In this document: positions 13,009 through 24,999 of the stretch, piece by piece
Position numbering within the stretch: the first letter of the stretch is position 1
Layout: every line of letters starts with the position of its first letter
Source of the DNA: Tubiluchus corallicola
Taxonomy: Eukaryota; Priapulida; Priapulimorpha; Priapulimorphida; Tubiluchidae
Direction of reading: 5' to 3'
DNA length: 46,055 nucleotides
Assembly: GCA_030141605.1 (NCBI GenBank)
Contig: JAQGDQ010001342.1
Location: 1-46,055 of the forward strand
Notes under the pieces: model-generated
Told to the model about the DNA's origin: nothing
What the model saw: only the letters and a program-made list of their open reading frames with translations
The model's database searches: none
Made by a program: the position numbers and the translations under genes

Positions 13009-13735
13009 TTGCGATAGTCATTACCAGATGTAGATTCCGGTGAGGTTTAAGCTATATAGAGCTCTGAGGCCCTGGTAGCTAGAAAACGTGAAATTATATG
13101 TATGCATTTTAATTATTTAATTGCAAAGTGAGCAAATTATTTTAAGCCAAAAAATATAATGATCAAATATTAGTTACTTAGACAAATGAGTGTAGAACTC
13201 CATACGGCTGCAGGTAGTGCAATTACACACTTGCACAGTTTTTTTAACTCGCCCCTAGATGGCAGGCAAAAAATTGCTCAGTCACCATACCAATGGCAAC
13301 TTTAAGAATGCCCGTTCAGGCAGAGTGATGTTAAAAGCTACAGTAGGACAGTGCACATAGAATTTTGACACAAAAATATGATCATTACAAAGCTTAAGAA
13401 TATCTCTCAATAGATCTGTTGGCTGTTTTTACGTGAAAATACTCAGTGTAACAAAATTAACGAATATTGTGTAGAAAATGAAATTTCTCAAAAGCCAGCG
13501 AGTTAGTCAGGTAGATAAATTCAGGCCGATCACACAAATAAAACTTCTAAACGCACTATTTCCAGACACAAGTCATACTAGTCTGGAATCTTACTGAGGC
13601 CCCATATCGATTCTAGTGTGGAGTATTCTTTCATCACTATCGGCACTTGTATTTATACTAAAAAGCGTGACCATCAACTGAGTTTTGCTGTCTGTAATTG
13701 CCTTATAAATGGAATAGATCAATATTGCTAGCCAA
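13009..13735. other. Left arm, unrecognised
   Basis: No gene or element is recognised. The stretch shows no mismatch with its mirror at 45224-45950 in the parts compared. Confidence 0.5.
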
Positions 13736-13743
13736 ATCTGCAT

Positions 13744-14130
13744 TAAGGGTGAGCATCGAACGTTCCAATCTGATTCGAAAGAGTTTTTTTATAGCTCGAA
13801 TTCGATTCAAAGCTAAGTATGAATTCGAATGACTCAGTAGGTCAACCACTTACGTTCTTTATCTTCTCAACACAGTTTAGCTGTGATTTCTGTGCACAAT
13901 TTTCAAACAGATTGTTAGCGTTTTTACTGCAGAACAAAATGGGGTAATATGTCTGATCTTCGAAAGACAGCTTTAACTGATAGTTCGAAAACTTGTTCGA
14001 AAATCATGTAAGCCCAATTCGACTTTGATACAAATTTGAAATACTGAAATTCACCTCGATTCGAGTTCGAAGGTCACAAATTCGATTCGATTCGTTCGAA
14101 TTCGCTTCCTGGTAGAGAATGTTCACCGTA
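13744..14130. mobile_element. hAT-type MITE, copy 1 (left arm)
   Basis: A 387-bp nonautonomous element with imperfect terminal inverted repeats (TAAGGGTGAGCAT at the start, AATGTTCACCGTA at the end) and subterminal runs of GAATTCGA/TTCGAA. It is flanked by 8-bp direct repeats ATCTGCAT (13736-13743) and ATGTGCAT (14131-14138), 7 of 8 identical. TAGGGGTG-type ends with an 8-bp duplication fit the hAT superfamily. The mirror copy is at 44829-45215. Confidence 0.8.
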
Positions 14131-14138
14131 ATGTGCAT

Positions 14139-16289
14139 CGATGTTAGATATTTTGTCATTTTTACAGTTTATGTGTAAACCATTTGCTTTGTATGTAAGC
14201 TGACTTATTTTCGGTGACACCTTGCTGTCTGTATTGTTTATTTTCTGATTTAATTAGCCTAGAAATTCTGCACGTATTTTTATCAAACTGACATAATATT
14301 TGAAAAATTTCAAAAGGTACATAAAATTCTATGATACATTTTGTCTAGCAAGTTAATGTGAAATTGCATTTTCGGTGAGAGCGTGTAATATCTGATCATG
14401 AATTACGCATGTAGCTCAATATTTGACGTCTATCCCAACGTCAGTCATTTTCGTTGACTGCCCAATCAGCGTGCAAGGTATTTTGCACCCCTGCAGAGCT
14501 TAATTAACCCAGGTAGGTTGGGGACATTTAGCTGCAGCTCCGTCTAATCCTGTTATGAAAAATGCTCAACTTTTAATTAGTTAGTGGGAGAAATATTCGC
14601 CTGGATCTAGATTTTATTATCGTCAATTGAAATTGCAAATGAATTAGTGGAAATATATAGTCTAGTTTCGTTTATAGGAAGAAATGCACAACCTTACGTC
14701 TACGAGTTGCTGATTAAACCATTTTGCATTCAAGAAAATACGCAGTTTAGTTTAGTTTATGGCTTTAGAAGTTAGTTAAAAACAACTATTTGATTACCTT
14801 TAAATAATGACAAAACAAAATGCTTTCTTTTCTGGCTAGTTTTAATAAACCTCAATGTGATCTTCACAGTCAAAATTAACTCAAATGTGGTCAAAACTTA
14901 TATTATACATCAATGTAATATTAGCTAATCTTACACTATTTTTCTGGTTATAGTCATGGTTAAAAGATGCCATTGGGACTTACGTGACTCAGACATTCAA
15001 AATGCGGGGTCGCCTATGGAATGGAACAATCAAATTTATTTCATTTCCGTAGAAGGCCAAACGGAAACATAAAAAGACTGAATGAATCTTGCAGACGAGC
15101 ACATGATCAGTAAACATAGAAAATAAATCGCAGGCTTGAATGATGTTCGCATGTTCAAAGACAAGAGAGACTTAATATTTTTGTTGCTAATTTATTGTAA
15201 AGCAAAGCTAACTGGCTTAATTTCTCTATTATACTTATGTCTCTGTATTTTGTAGTGCTTTGAAACTTCGTCCCTAAATTCTGTTTAAATTGAAAAGTCA
15301 TTTTTTGGCTACTTGAAGTGTTAATTTCGTTTAAAATAGCTGCTGCTCTGCAAATTTGTGTTTACGAAAAAGTGCAATCAGTTTATCTGCTGATTAGACA
15401 TTAGCTGTGACTGTCATGTTGTTTAGTTCAGTTTAGTTTAGCTAAGACAGTTGTTGTCCTGCGTGAGCTGTTGTCCCGAAAGCCGCTAAGTGTGCTTAAG
15501 TTGCAGCGGAGGCGGAGCGATAGACCAATATGTTAGACGTCTAGTGACTATTGTTGCTATTGTTTTTGTTGATGTTACTATTATTGTTATCATTAACATA
15601 ATAACATTATTATTGTCGTTGTTGATGTTATCTTTATTGTTATTATCATTAATATTATGACTTCTTAGCTAGATAAATATATGGATACTAACAATTGCTG
15701 GTTCTTAATTGTCATAACACCAAAGCTACTGACACTGTTTAACTACCTGATTAAAAAGAAAATCTGGAACCCATAAAGCCATCTCCGAATACTACACTGA
15801 CATGCATGCTCACCAAATCAAAAATTTAAGTAATTCATTACTAACATTGTCAGTAACTCTTTCGTTCTACTGTTCGTTTTCAATCCACTTTGCGCAACTT
15901 TTTATGTCTCCATCAATCTAGCTAAATCTTGACAAACACAAGCTTTTACACTCAACATTTAATCAGCTATAATAGGTAACAGCAATAATAATAATTAACT
16001 GTCGGCTACATAGGCCTCTAAATCATATACAGTTAATACTGTGAACATTTTATTGTGATAAACCTGTTGCCGTTGGTGAAGACAGGGACGTTTACATCAG
16101 CACCATTCCTATGGGAACGGTTTACAGAAAAAATGTCCAAGTGGCGCTTAACTGATAAAGTTGTCGGACGAAATTTTAGAGTTCTTTCGAAAGAGGAGAA
16201 ACTGGGCTAGAGGATAACGCGGATTTCTTGCACAAATCTCTTGGACGAAGGCGTAACGGTGAATTTGAGACACCCTGGACGTATGTATA
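14139..16289. other. Left arm, unrecognised AT-rich stretch
   Basis: No gene is seen. A cluster of TTG/ATT-rich imperfect repeats lies at about 15545-15660. Identity with the right arm appears perfect up to about 15838, and differences then appear at once (for example the 4-bp length difference near 15960). Confidence 0.5.
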
Positions 16290-16645
<356 letters not shown>

Positions 16646-16794
16646 GAGTTTTTATCTATGCAGAGATACAGTCTGTCTAATTTATTTTTGCTAGTTTGAA
16701 AATTGCTTTATTTGATAATTTATATTGATAGAAATAGTAGTAGTAAAATATATAATTAATTAAATAAATTTGTAATAAATACAGGATAAAAATT

Positions 16795-17465
16795 CTTGGC
16801 CTGCTAAATGGAGTTTTCTCTGTAATGTACAAACCAGCAGCTGCTGCTTGGAATAAAGAAGATCATGGTTCAAACCCCATCAGTGAAAATATTTTTCAGA
16901 TTCTATTTGTTGATTAATTTTAAATTTATTTTTACAGCATCCATGTTGTTAGTTAATGTAAGTTATAGTTTAAATAGTAAAAAATAAAAAAAATAAAATC
17001 AAGAACATCTTTCTAGTGCAATCACTTTAATTTTATTAATCACAGAAGAAGGAAGCTTTCCTAAGAAAGTAAATCATTAACTTGTTTTAAGTTAAAAAAG
17101 GATTAAATATTCTCATAAATAACTTCATATTGGCCATATTTTCCTTTAAACGTCAAACATGTGCACACATAACATTGGACCAGCCAATTTCTAGCTAAGG
17201 CAAAGATATATTAATTTCTATATTAAAAGCATTTAAAACTGAGTTACATTCTACATAATGCGTGTTGCAAAAACTCTACGAAACGCACAAATTATTTAAC
17301 TATTGCTAGTCTTAATATCAAAGCAATGAAAAGACAATCATCGAATTATAAAGTGAAACTTGTCAAAGTCATGACATGGCCCGGTTTTGAACCAGTGACC
17401 TTTGGACTACACTTCCTCCCATTTAATTCTTTTCGATCCTGCTTTATAATTCAATAATTCTAATC
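16795..17465. other. Possible tRNA-derived SINE or MITE remnants
   Basis: GGTTCAAACCCC (16867-16878, plus strand) and GGTTCAAAACC (17383-17393, minus strand) resemble RNA polymerase III B boxes. GAATTATAAAG near 17342 recurs inverted near 17444. No A box or cloverleaf could be built, so these are at best decayed SINE heads. Mirror sequence lies at about 41520-42190. Confidence 0.25.
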
Positions 17466-17888
17466 ATTCTATCATGCTAAAATACATGAAAATTAAAAAT
17501 TGACTTATAAGCCCTACATCAATACAAAGTAATACACATACTATTCTACACACTGATTACCAATCAAAAGCTGCAAAGGTTCTCTCTTTTGAATGAAATG
17601 CTATACGAATCACATACAAATGCTACAACAAAAATTAAAAAGTCTTAACAAAACCATATCTAGTGACAAATGAAATATTCTTATACCCACGATAAGCGGT
17701 AACTGGTCATGACAGGTTAAAGAGCAATTTAGTATGAATACAAAATAAGAACTAAAAAAACAATTTGGTAGTGGATTATATCATGATCAAAAGATTATCA
17801 AACAAAACAGAATGCAAGATTCTACTAAATACAATAAACAAATATTCTTGACAATTTCCTGGAAAAATGTAAATCATTATGCCATGTT

Positions 17889-18191
17889 TAGACTAGCGAG
17901 TTTTCTCTCTGACAGCAAACTGGCAAATGTGAACTGCTTTGCGAGTTACTGTCGACAAGTTAATGCAAACTCTGCAACCGTTGTTACGAGTTCATTTTTT
18001 ACGAGTTACTGTCTAGTCTAGTGTGAATGCCGCAGCGAGTTACTCTCGACACTTCTCACATTGAAGAAAGAATTGAGTGACAACTCACACTTATTATCAG
18101 AGAATAACTCACAGCAAGTTTGGTACTCCAGTTTGAAAATGCTTATGAGTTATTTAGGAAGTTTACATGGTGAGAAAACTTGCTAACTCTG
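17889..18191. mobile_element. Short MITE with TIR (C/T)AGACTAGCRAGTTTTCTC, left arm
   Basis: The element starts TAGACTAGCGAGTTTTCTC and ends with the imperfect inverse GAGAAAACTTGCTAACTCTG. Inside are several further CGAGTTACTGTC-type repeats in both orientations, a pattern of subterminal repeats common in DNA-transposon MITEs. The right copy (40813-41105) has better-matching ends. No clear target duplication was found, so the superfamily is not assigned. A 69-residue open frame across it is probably not a gene. Confidence 0.55.
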
Positions 18192-19850
18192 AAAACGTCA
18201 TTAAGGCTTATCATAGTGGAACACATTTTTTAATTTACCTTTAATCACTGCATTAATTAGTACAAATCATGACTCATTAATTTGTACACTGAGTGAAAAT
18301 ACTGAACAACAAACAAGGAAACAAACAACAAGCCAGTTAGTTTAAAACAAACAGAAATGATAAAAAAATTACTTAGTTCAGTCAAAACAATGCAGCAAGA
18401 AAGAAACATCAATTATCTTCTACTACAGCTAACAATTTTTGATATTTTTTGTATCATAAACAACATAGCATACCTTCAAAACGCACATATACTGGTAATT
18501 TCTGATTCACGTATAAAAGTACTTCAAAGCACACACAGTTAAGATTTGTCTAAGCAAACTGCACACGTTATGGTGTTTTTGGCACAAACAGTTCAAGGCA
18601 TTCGTACAAAAATCTACTTTGAACAATTTTCAATGAGCAATTACCAATAGGCTGCCTGTATTCCATCACAAACTGCAAATAATTCTTAATAATAAAAAAG
18701 AATTGGACCAATTAATAAAAAATACACAGCATTATTAACCCTATGAAGACCAAGGAACACATTTGTCCCAAAGCTTACCTTCACAAAAGTAGCAAAAATA
18801 GGGTGTCTAGGACCGCTAAAACTCCCCACGAAAAAATTACTAACAAGTTATTCATTGGTCCCAAAAATGCCTTTTCTATCACAATAATAGCATTTGGCAG
18901 TTGATGAAAGCTGAGAAAATCATTAATGTACAGTAATTATGTAATTAAACCTGTGGAATAACACAGCTAGTAATAGTAACTGAATCACACAGCTCATTAC
19001 TAAAATTGTACTTTCTTCATAATAACTATACAGTTCTCTGCTACACCGACATATGAAAATTTGAACAATGAATAAATTAATGAAAAATATGAATTATGCA
19101 AAAAATGATGATCTGCTAGCCCTGATTTTGTTACTATTGTATTAGTATTGTACTACATTAATTACAAAAAAATTCGTTAACATGCTTAACATTCGTTAAT
19201 TTGCATTAATTTGTGAATAGCGGAAAAGTGGCATTGCTGGATGCAGCCGTAAAACAAGCCAAAGCACTTATGCTGCTTCATCCTTTTTGCTAAAAAACAT
19301 CGTACAATAATTTACGTTTGTGTAGTGCATGTCCTGCCATCTAGTGCAATAGTTTTACCACTGCTGACTAATAAAACTTGAGTGCTTTATTAAAAAACGC
19401 CGAGTCGTATACGTGTAATTACATAGTACCATCTCAGCTAATAAACATGAATTTTGTTTCTTTTATTACTGGACAGCACTAGTCAGCTATCAGACTGTAT
19501 AAAAACATTTTATAAATTTTAAGGTTCCACTAGATTAAGAAAACTATGTCATGACTGGCGTAATTATAAATCTGAAAAGTCAAAGACATAAACATATGTA
19601 ACATTGTGCTTACTTAAGATACATAACAATGTATATAGTGATAAAAATATATCTCACTTTAAGTAAAATATAGAGGCAGAATCATATCAAAACCAAATTT
19701 ATAATAACGCTCAAAAATTAGGATTCTTTAATTAAAAATGTACAGTTTAGCTAAGTACTTATATTTCGTTGCTGTAGACAAAAATGCAACAATTAAATGC
19801 ATTTTAAGAGGCTAACATTCATACAACAAAATTGGTAAAAAAGCTAGAAA
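18192..19850. other. 3' flank of the left secreted-protein gene
   Basis: AT-rich and noncoding. TTAACCCTATGAAGACC near 18734 looks like one end of a piggyBac-type element, but no matching second end was found. The mirror lies at about 39133-40800. No canonical AATAAA polyadenylation signal is evident directly after the gene. Confidence 0.4.
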
Positions 19851-21869
19851 CTACTTTACAATAATAGCACCCTTCTGACTCCGGTTTGTAAAATTATTAT
19901 TGCGGGTACAAATGTAGTAATAAGCACCTTTTTTGAAGCGCAAGAGAGCACCCTCATATGATGCTGGTGCATCGTCTAACGTAGAACTCATTCTCAAACC
20001 TTTGCCGTAGATGTAGTCAGCGTGTTTCTTACCCGGACAACGGTCCTCCTCAAAGCATCTGTACTTCCCGGACGAAGCCATATTTAATGCGAGGTCAATT
20101 GGTTCAAATTTAGTTGCTCCGTGATAAATCCACACAACATCCGCATTGGTCCACATTGTCGTATTTTCATACGGCACTGGAAAGTTCTCTATGAAATTGT
20201 TAACCTGAACAATGTTGTGTCTGTCGGTGCCAGACTTCCCCTCTCCGGCATCTCCCGTCTGTCCGTCGCCTCCAGGAGAACCATTTTTATGCGAGTTGGA
20301 TCCCGTCCACTGCACGTGCACCAGGTCGGTGGTTCCCATGTGAAGTTCCGGCGGAATAAAGTCGTATTCGACAGCCGGATAGACCTGCACTATATTGCCA
20401 CGCTTACCTCTGACGTTCAAATTGTGAATGGTCTCTTTTTCTAATCCATCTGGACGAGGGCGGAGCTCGAAGACGTGGGTTCTGTCCTGGAAGGTTCTAC
20501 CGAATTGCGCCGTGTTGATGGCAAGCTGCAGGGGAGTGTTCTCTGCACCGATATCTATCAGCGGATTTTGTTGCACCGGCGACATGATTCCATTTGCCAC
20601 GTCATGATTGTTCCTGGAATCTGTGTTGAACGGATCATAATCATCCGTTGAAATATTATATCTGATACGTAGGATACATTGTTTAATACTGTTAGACGGA
20701 AAATGTGGAATGATCCAAGTATAGTTACTGGCTGTCCCCTCATTGGTATTGCCCAAATGATTTGACCGTGTCCATGGGGCAGGTTTACATTCAGGAGCAT
20801 CTAATGCCACCAGACATTCTTCCTTAGTGCCCCATAAAGGACGGCCCCAAATATAAGTAAATCCTGTGGACTTCGTTTGTCTTTCGCAACTGGATTTGCT
20901 TGTATATTTAGGGGCCTTTTCTAAGTAATTGTAAAAAGGGGTCCACTGTCCACCATTCTCAGTGCAGTCTTTTTTGTTGTTCCATCTTGACCAATGTCTA
21001 ACCGTATTTGTTCCCACATACAGCTCTAAACACTCGTGTCTGGGTGCCACATTAAAGCTGCCATCTGTAAAGTGTGTGCATAGGGTAACGTTATCGACTA
21101 AAACAGCTATGTCCTTCCAAGGCGTCGGGTGCCAGTAAGGGTAGTAATCCCTCTCTTCGGGGCACTCGTAGCCCCGTCGGTTCCCATTAGGATTTTGCCT
21201 TGTATACTTCGCTGCACTGTATCCAAGACCATTGTTCGTCGCAAGTTTCTGATCAGTAGTGAACAGGCCCTTGTTGCGCTCCCTGTTTTGACATTTGTCA
21301 TACCATTCCCAAGGCTCATGGTAAGCCCTATCATCCTTTATATTCCCATTCTTACGAGCTTCAGTTTCCTGCAAGGTTTCGTCTGCTTTTTTTAAGTTGG
21401 TAAAATCTTGGGTTTTCGTACTAGTGCCGTCTCGCAGCCGTTCCACATTACTAGCGGAATCGTCATCATCATCGCTGCACATGTATTGGAGCACAATGTT
21501 ACAGTTCTGCTTGTGAGGACTGTTATTTTCGTCCCCACCACACCCGTGTTGATTAGTCCATTCCAGCACAAGTTTGCTCTGACCATCCCCACTCTTTGCG
21601 TAACTAGAACTGCTTTGGAAGAATTTCATTCGATACTGTAGCAACTCGTCACTTTTTGCAGGTTTGTCCGTAGCGTCTCCGATATTGTATCCACCACGGT
21701 TATTATTCTGCGAGTCAAAAACCCTATTAGCATTTGTTCTGGCAGCAGACTCTTCATTTAATCTATTGTTTGAACCTCTGGGGTTGTGGAAGTACACGTC
21801 CCCGAAAACTAGCTGCGTTGACAGAATATAAAAAATGGAAAACAATGGCAGCTTTTTAAAGCTGAACAT
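19851..21869 (-). CDS. Secreted protein of unknown function, DVYFHNPRGSNNRLNE family, left copy
   Basis: A 672-residue intronless frame. The ATG at 21869 is the only ATG at its 5' end, and the frame upstream lacks an ATG and is frameshifted in the right-arm copy. Residues 1-23 are a signal peptide ending VFG, and the mature protein begins DVYFHNPRGSNNRLNE. Landmarks in order: WTNQHGCGG, IVLQYMCSDDDDD, RNKGLFTTDQ, QNPNGNRRGYECPEERDYYP, WHPTPWKDIAVL, a cysteine-rich middle, a GDGQTGDAG glycine segment, and a C-terminal YYYICTRNNNFTNRSQKG stretch that resembles the end of a cupredoxin fold. At least five N-glycosylation sites are present. From recall, similar proteins occur patchily in oomycetes, other protists and a few animals; no biochemical role is known to me. 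It differs from the right copy at about eight residues. Transcription runs away from the repeat centre. Confidence 0.9.
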   Translation of the reverse strand: MFSFKKLPLFSIFYILSTQLVFGDVYFHNPRGSNNRLNEESAARTNANRVFDSQNNNRGGYNIGDATDKPAKSDELLQYRMKFFQSSSSYAKSGDGQSKLVLEWTNQHGCGGDENNSPHKQNCNIVLQYMCSDDDDDSASNVERLRDGTSTKTQDFTNLKKADETLQETEARKNGNIKDDRAYHEPWEWYDKCQNRERNKGLFTTDQKLATNNGLGYSAAKYTRQNPNGNRRGYECPEERDYYPYWHPTPWKDIAVLVDNVTLCTHFTDGSFNVAPRHECLELYVGTNTVRHWSRWNNKKDCTENGGQWTPFYNYLEKAPKYTSKSSCERQTKSTGFTYIWGRPLWGTKEECLVALDAPECKPAPWTRSNHLGNTNEGTASNYTWIIPHFPSNSIKQCILRIRYNISTDDYDPFNTDSRNNHDVANGIMSPVQQNPLIDIGAENTPLQLAINTAQFGRTFQDRTHVFELRPRPDGLEKETIHNLNVRGKRGNIVQVYPAVEYDFIPPELHMGTTDLVHVQWTGSNSHKNGSPGGDGQTGDAGEGKSGTDRHNIVQVNNFIENFPVPYENTTMWTNADVVWIYHGATKFEPIDLALNMASSGKYRCFEEDRCPGKKHADYIYGKGLRMSSTLDDAPASYEGALLRFKKGAYYYICTRNNNFTNRSQKGAIIVK

Positions 21870-22627
21870 TGTGTAAACGATGCAAGCGTCACTCACCACT
21901 AAACAGTACCAAAACGATAATTCTTCGATAACACATTCACAACTTCCCGTGACTAATAACGCGAAATCCTTGCAGGTGTGTTTATTTACAAGTGGTCGCA
22001 AAAAGCAAAATCGTCCGTTGCTCAACTTCTTGTCTGGAATTTCGATTCAGTTTAAATTTGTTTCCTGCAGCACACATGAGCCAGGCAGTCAAAGACATTG
22101 AATTGACACAATGTGTATTTCTTTTCAGCAACTGCGCAGGTCTCCCGTTACGTAAGCACTTGGCAATGTAATGTTAAAGAAGCTTAAAAATGTAGTGTTA
22201 AATTACTCGGAATTGGAGCTGACAAGCCACTGTCTACTGGATTGCTGCTGTATTGGTGTTTGTTGGGGAAAAGTAGTTTTATCTTTGTTTTGTTGCATTT
22301 GGTTAGCAATCGTTTATTATGGCTGTTATGGTATGTGATAATGGATATACTATATTATCATGTATCTGAACAATTGACTTGCTTATACGAAAACGGTTTA
22401 TTATAGAAATAAATATATACAATCATCAGAAGACATACATTGCAAGAACATGCACATTCTCTATCTGTTAACCATGAAACATTACATCTGTTTTTCTAAT
22501 ATCATGGTATCATCTTAGATTACTGGATACAAGAACAGCATAAAAGATGCTTTTTATTCTAAGCTGCTATTTACATGTATAAAGAGAGTGCTCACCTATA
22601 GTACTCACTCACATTCAAAGTAGGCAC
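21870..22627. promoter_or_regulatory. 5' flank of the left secreted-protein gene
   Basis: This stretch must contain the promoter and leader. It is kept in both arms with several percent divergence. No TATA box or known binding site can be named with confidence. Confidence 0.3.
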
Positions 22628-23016
22628 TAGGGGTGAGCATCCACTGCCAGAAATCAAATTCGAATCGAGTCGAATTTGGGACTTTTGAATTCGAATCAAT
22701 CCGAATTTCAGTATTTCAAATTTGAAGCGAATTGGAATTGAGTTTGAAATAATTTTCGAAGGGGTTTTCGAATCCTTAGCAAATAGTCTTGTTGCAAAGA
22801 TCATGCATAGGCCTTACAACTCGATTTTTTATGCAACAAAATCACAAATTATTAGTTTAATTTTTTTTACAAAATTGTGCTTATTGCATGATGTTTAAAC
22901 GTTTTAATGACATAAGACCGTATGTGGTTGAAGTGCTGAATTATTCAATGCTATAATTTTAGATTCGATTCGAATTCATATTAAAAAACGCTTCGAACGT
23001 TCGATGCTCACCCCTA
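22628..23016. mobile_element. hAT-type MITE, copy 2 (left arm, hybrid)
   Basis: A 389-bp element with terminal repeats TAGGGGTGAGCATC / GATGCTCACCCCTA. Its left end (ccactgccag side) matches the single MITE of the right arm (35992-36361). Its right end (CGAACGTTCGATGCTCACC) matches the other MITE type. It therefore looks like a recombinant between two MITEs. Confidence 0.75.
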
Positions 23017-23044
23017 GCTGCGACAGGCCGACCGCATTGCCGAC
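23017..23044. other. 28-bp spacer inverted relative to the right arm
   Basis: The spacer reads GCTGCGACAGGCC and onwards, ending TTGCCGAC. Relative to the right arm (35958-35991) it is in the opposite orientation, apart from a few substitutions and a 5-bp indel. Its first 8 bases are the inverse of the GTCGCAGC that follows the next MITE. Confidence 0.8.
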
Positions 23045-23470
23045 TAGGGGAGAGCATCGAACGTTCGAGTTCGAACGTTCGAATCGAATTCGATTCGAAC
23101 GAGTTTTTTCAGTTCGAACTCGATTCGAATCCAAAACTATAGATTCGAATAATTCAGCACTTCAATCACATATGTTGTTTATCACTAAAACGATTGAAAC
23201 ATCATGCAATTAGTATAATTTAGCTGTGATTTCTGCGCACAATTTTAAAGAAATTACTAGTCGTTTTATTGCAGAACAAAATCTAGTGATATGCATGATC
23301 TTTGAAAGACTAATTTTTAATGGTGGTTTGAAAACTTGTTCGAAAATCTTTCAATCTCAATTCGAATTCGGTTCGAATTCGAAACACTGAAGTTCGGTTC
23401 GATTCGAATTCGAAAGTCACAAATTCGGTTCGATTCGAATTCGCTTTCTGGTAGAGAATGCTCACCCTTA
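23045..23470. mobile_element. hAT-type MITE, copy 3 (left arm only)
   Basis: A 426-bp element starting TAGGGGAGAGCATCGAACG and ending GAATGCTCACCCTTA, absent from the right arm. After re-inverting the 28-bp spacer, it is flanked by perfect 8-bp direct repeats GTCGCAGC (23471-23478 and the inverse of 23017-23024), the expected hAT target duplication. Confidence 0.8.
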
Positions 23471-23589
23471 GTCGCAGCTGCTTCGCTGACTGAAAAGCTC
23501 GGGAAGAAACAAACAAAATCGAACTAATCACGCAGGCCGCAGATTCAGCAATCTTTTTCGGTTTCTTTTATTGCGCTTTCTCGTTATGT

Positions 23590-24060
23590 GATGTTTAAAT
23601 CGACAATATAACTTTTTATAGCACCATCTTACAGTAATTGAATATGGAAATGTAATTTGGTCCGGATGCCAAGACCACATTTTGAAACTACTAGAAAATG
23701 TACAGTTAAGTGCTGGCAGAATTTGTTCAGGTGCCATGCTTAGATCATCGCCAGAACTTGTACTTAAAGATTGTGGTTTTACTTTGAAATACGTTTTAAA
23801 TTTCATCGTTTGTGTATGTTTTTTAAAATTGTTAATAATTTAGCTGCGTCTTCTTTATATAGAATGTTGCCATTGCAAGTTAGAAGCTTTACCGCTTATC
23901 CTATGCGCAATGCTGAAAGTTACAGAATTTTTTTCTCTCGCACGTTGGCTTTCAAAATCATTCTTTCTTTCGTCCATTGATTAATGGAATCAACTTCCCA
24001 TATCTATACGTGAAATAAGATCTTTAAAGACAACAATGACATTAGAAATTTGACAGTTAG
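23590..24060 (+). pseudogene. Non-LTR retrotransposon C-terminal relic, left arm
   Basis: The plus strand reads, across frameshifts, EYGNVIWSGCQDHILKLLEN...AGRICSGAM, then HRLCMFFKIVNNLA, RNAESYRIFFSRTLAFK and LPISIREIRSLKTTM. This is the typical region downstream of the reverse transcriptase of LINE-type elements, where a LEY..VIW motif is followed by LC..FKI.NNLAP, RN..... and an LP..IREI ending. No reverse-transcriptase core remains. The mirror copy is at about 35380-35850 on the minus strand, so insertion predates the inverted duplication. Confidence 0.75.
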
Positions 24061-24999
24061 AAATATTTTAAATGTTTAATTGTAAAATATTTGATTGTGT
24101 ATAGTTGCTTATAACCAAATCGAGGCGTTTTAAATGATGATTACTGGAATTTATTTGTACTATATCCTATATAGCAAAAATTAATGTTTACTGATAAACC
24201 AGTTTAGTGCGCAGGCTAAATAGCTAACTATTTACAATTTGTTTATTTGTGTTTACTCAAACCAAGTAACTATGATAACTTTGTAAATATTTTTACATAG
24301 ATACTATATATTACTAAGCAGGGAGTGCCCGCGCATAAGCTGTAAAAATTTTCTGGTACAAACCGTAGTAAAATTATGTTTAAATTAAAGTTATGATGTT
24401 TAGGACAACATGATTATGTTAAAGACGCGTTGAGATATTTAAATTGGTTATGATACCCCAAAAATTAAATATCAATTTTGCTTTCATAGTGTTCGTTGTA
24501 TGACCTGTGTAATGTGAGCATGACGTCACACGGATCTATTTCTACACGCCAAGACAGAAACTTGGTCATTTGTAAGTGGCCTTAGTCTTTGTAATAATAC
24601 TCTCAGATTAGGTAAGAGAGAAGTTTGCACTGAATTCCCGTAAATAATTTGTTGAGTGCAAAGTTTAAAATAACCAGCGAATCATTTACCCAATAAATAG
24701 ATTTAGTAACTTGCCAATAATTACAAATATTTTTTCTAGATGGTAAGCATGTAGTTGTGCGATAATTTAATACGGGATATCGCGTACTCCAAGAAAGATA
24801 AAATAAGCTGTTATTAATTGCACAAATTAACTAATTTATTTTTATTCGATCTGTTTTTCAGTTAATCTTTGACTGCTTGTATGCATTCAATAGTTTCTAA
24901 CAACATAGATGAACAACGGGCTGTAAAAAGAAATTAGTAAATCACGCGTTGTAGTTTGGAAGAGTGGGAACTGTGGTTTACTGCCATAAATTCACATTT
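24061..24999. other. Left arm, unrecognised
   Basis: AT-rich sequence with no recognised gene or element. The mirror is at about 34420-35380. Confidence 0.5.

Noticed and set aside
16860-16880. A tRNA gene
   Set aside because: There is a B-box-like sequence, but no A box and no cloverleaf could be drawn.
18734-18915. A second piggyBac-type MITE starting TTAACCCTATGAAGACC
   Set aside because: Only one end is visible. No matching inverted end with a TTAA was found nearby in either arm.
20121-21641. Several open frames antisense to the secreted-protein gene
   Set aside because: They are shadow frames of a strongly coding strand, mirrored in the other arm for the same reason.
19851-21869. The secreted protein as a lytic polysaccharide monooxygenase
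   Set aside because: Those enzymes need histidine as the first mature residue. Here the predicted mature start is aspartate and the histidine is four residues later.
21870-22025. N-terminal extension of the left secreted-protein frame (724 residues)
   Set aside because: The extension has no ATG and is broken by a one-base difference in the right arm. The signal peptide begins at the ATG at 21869.
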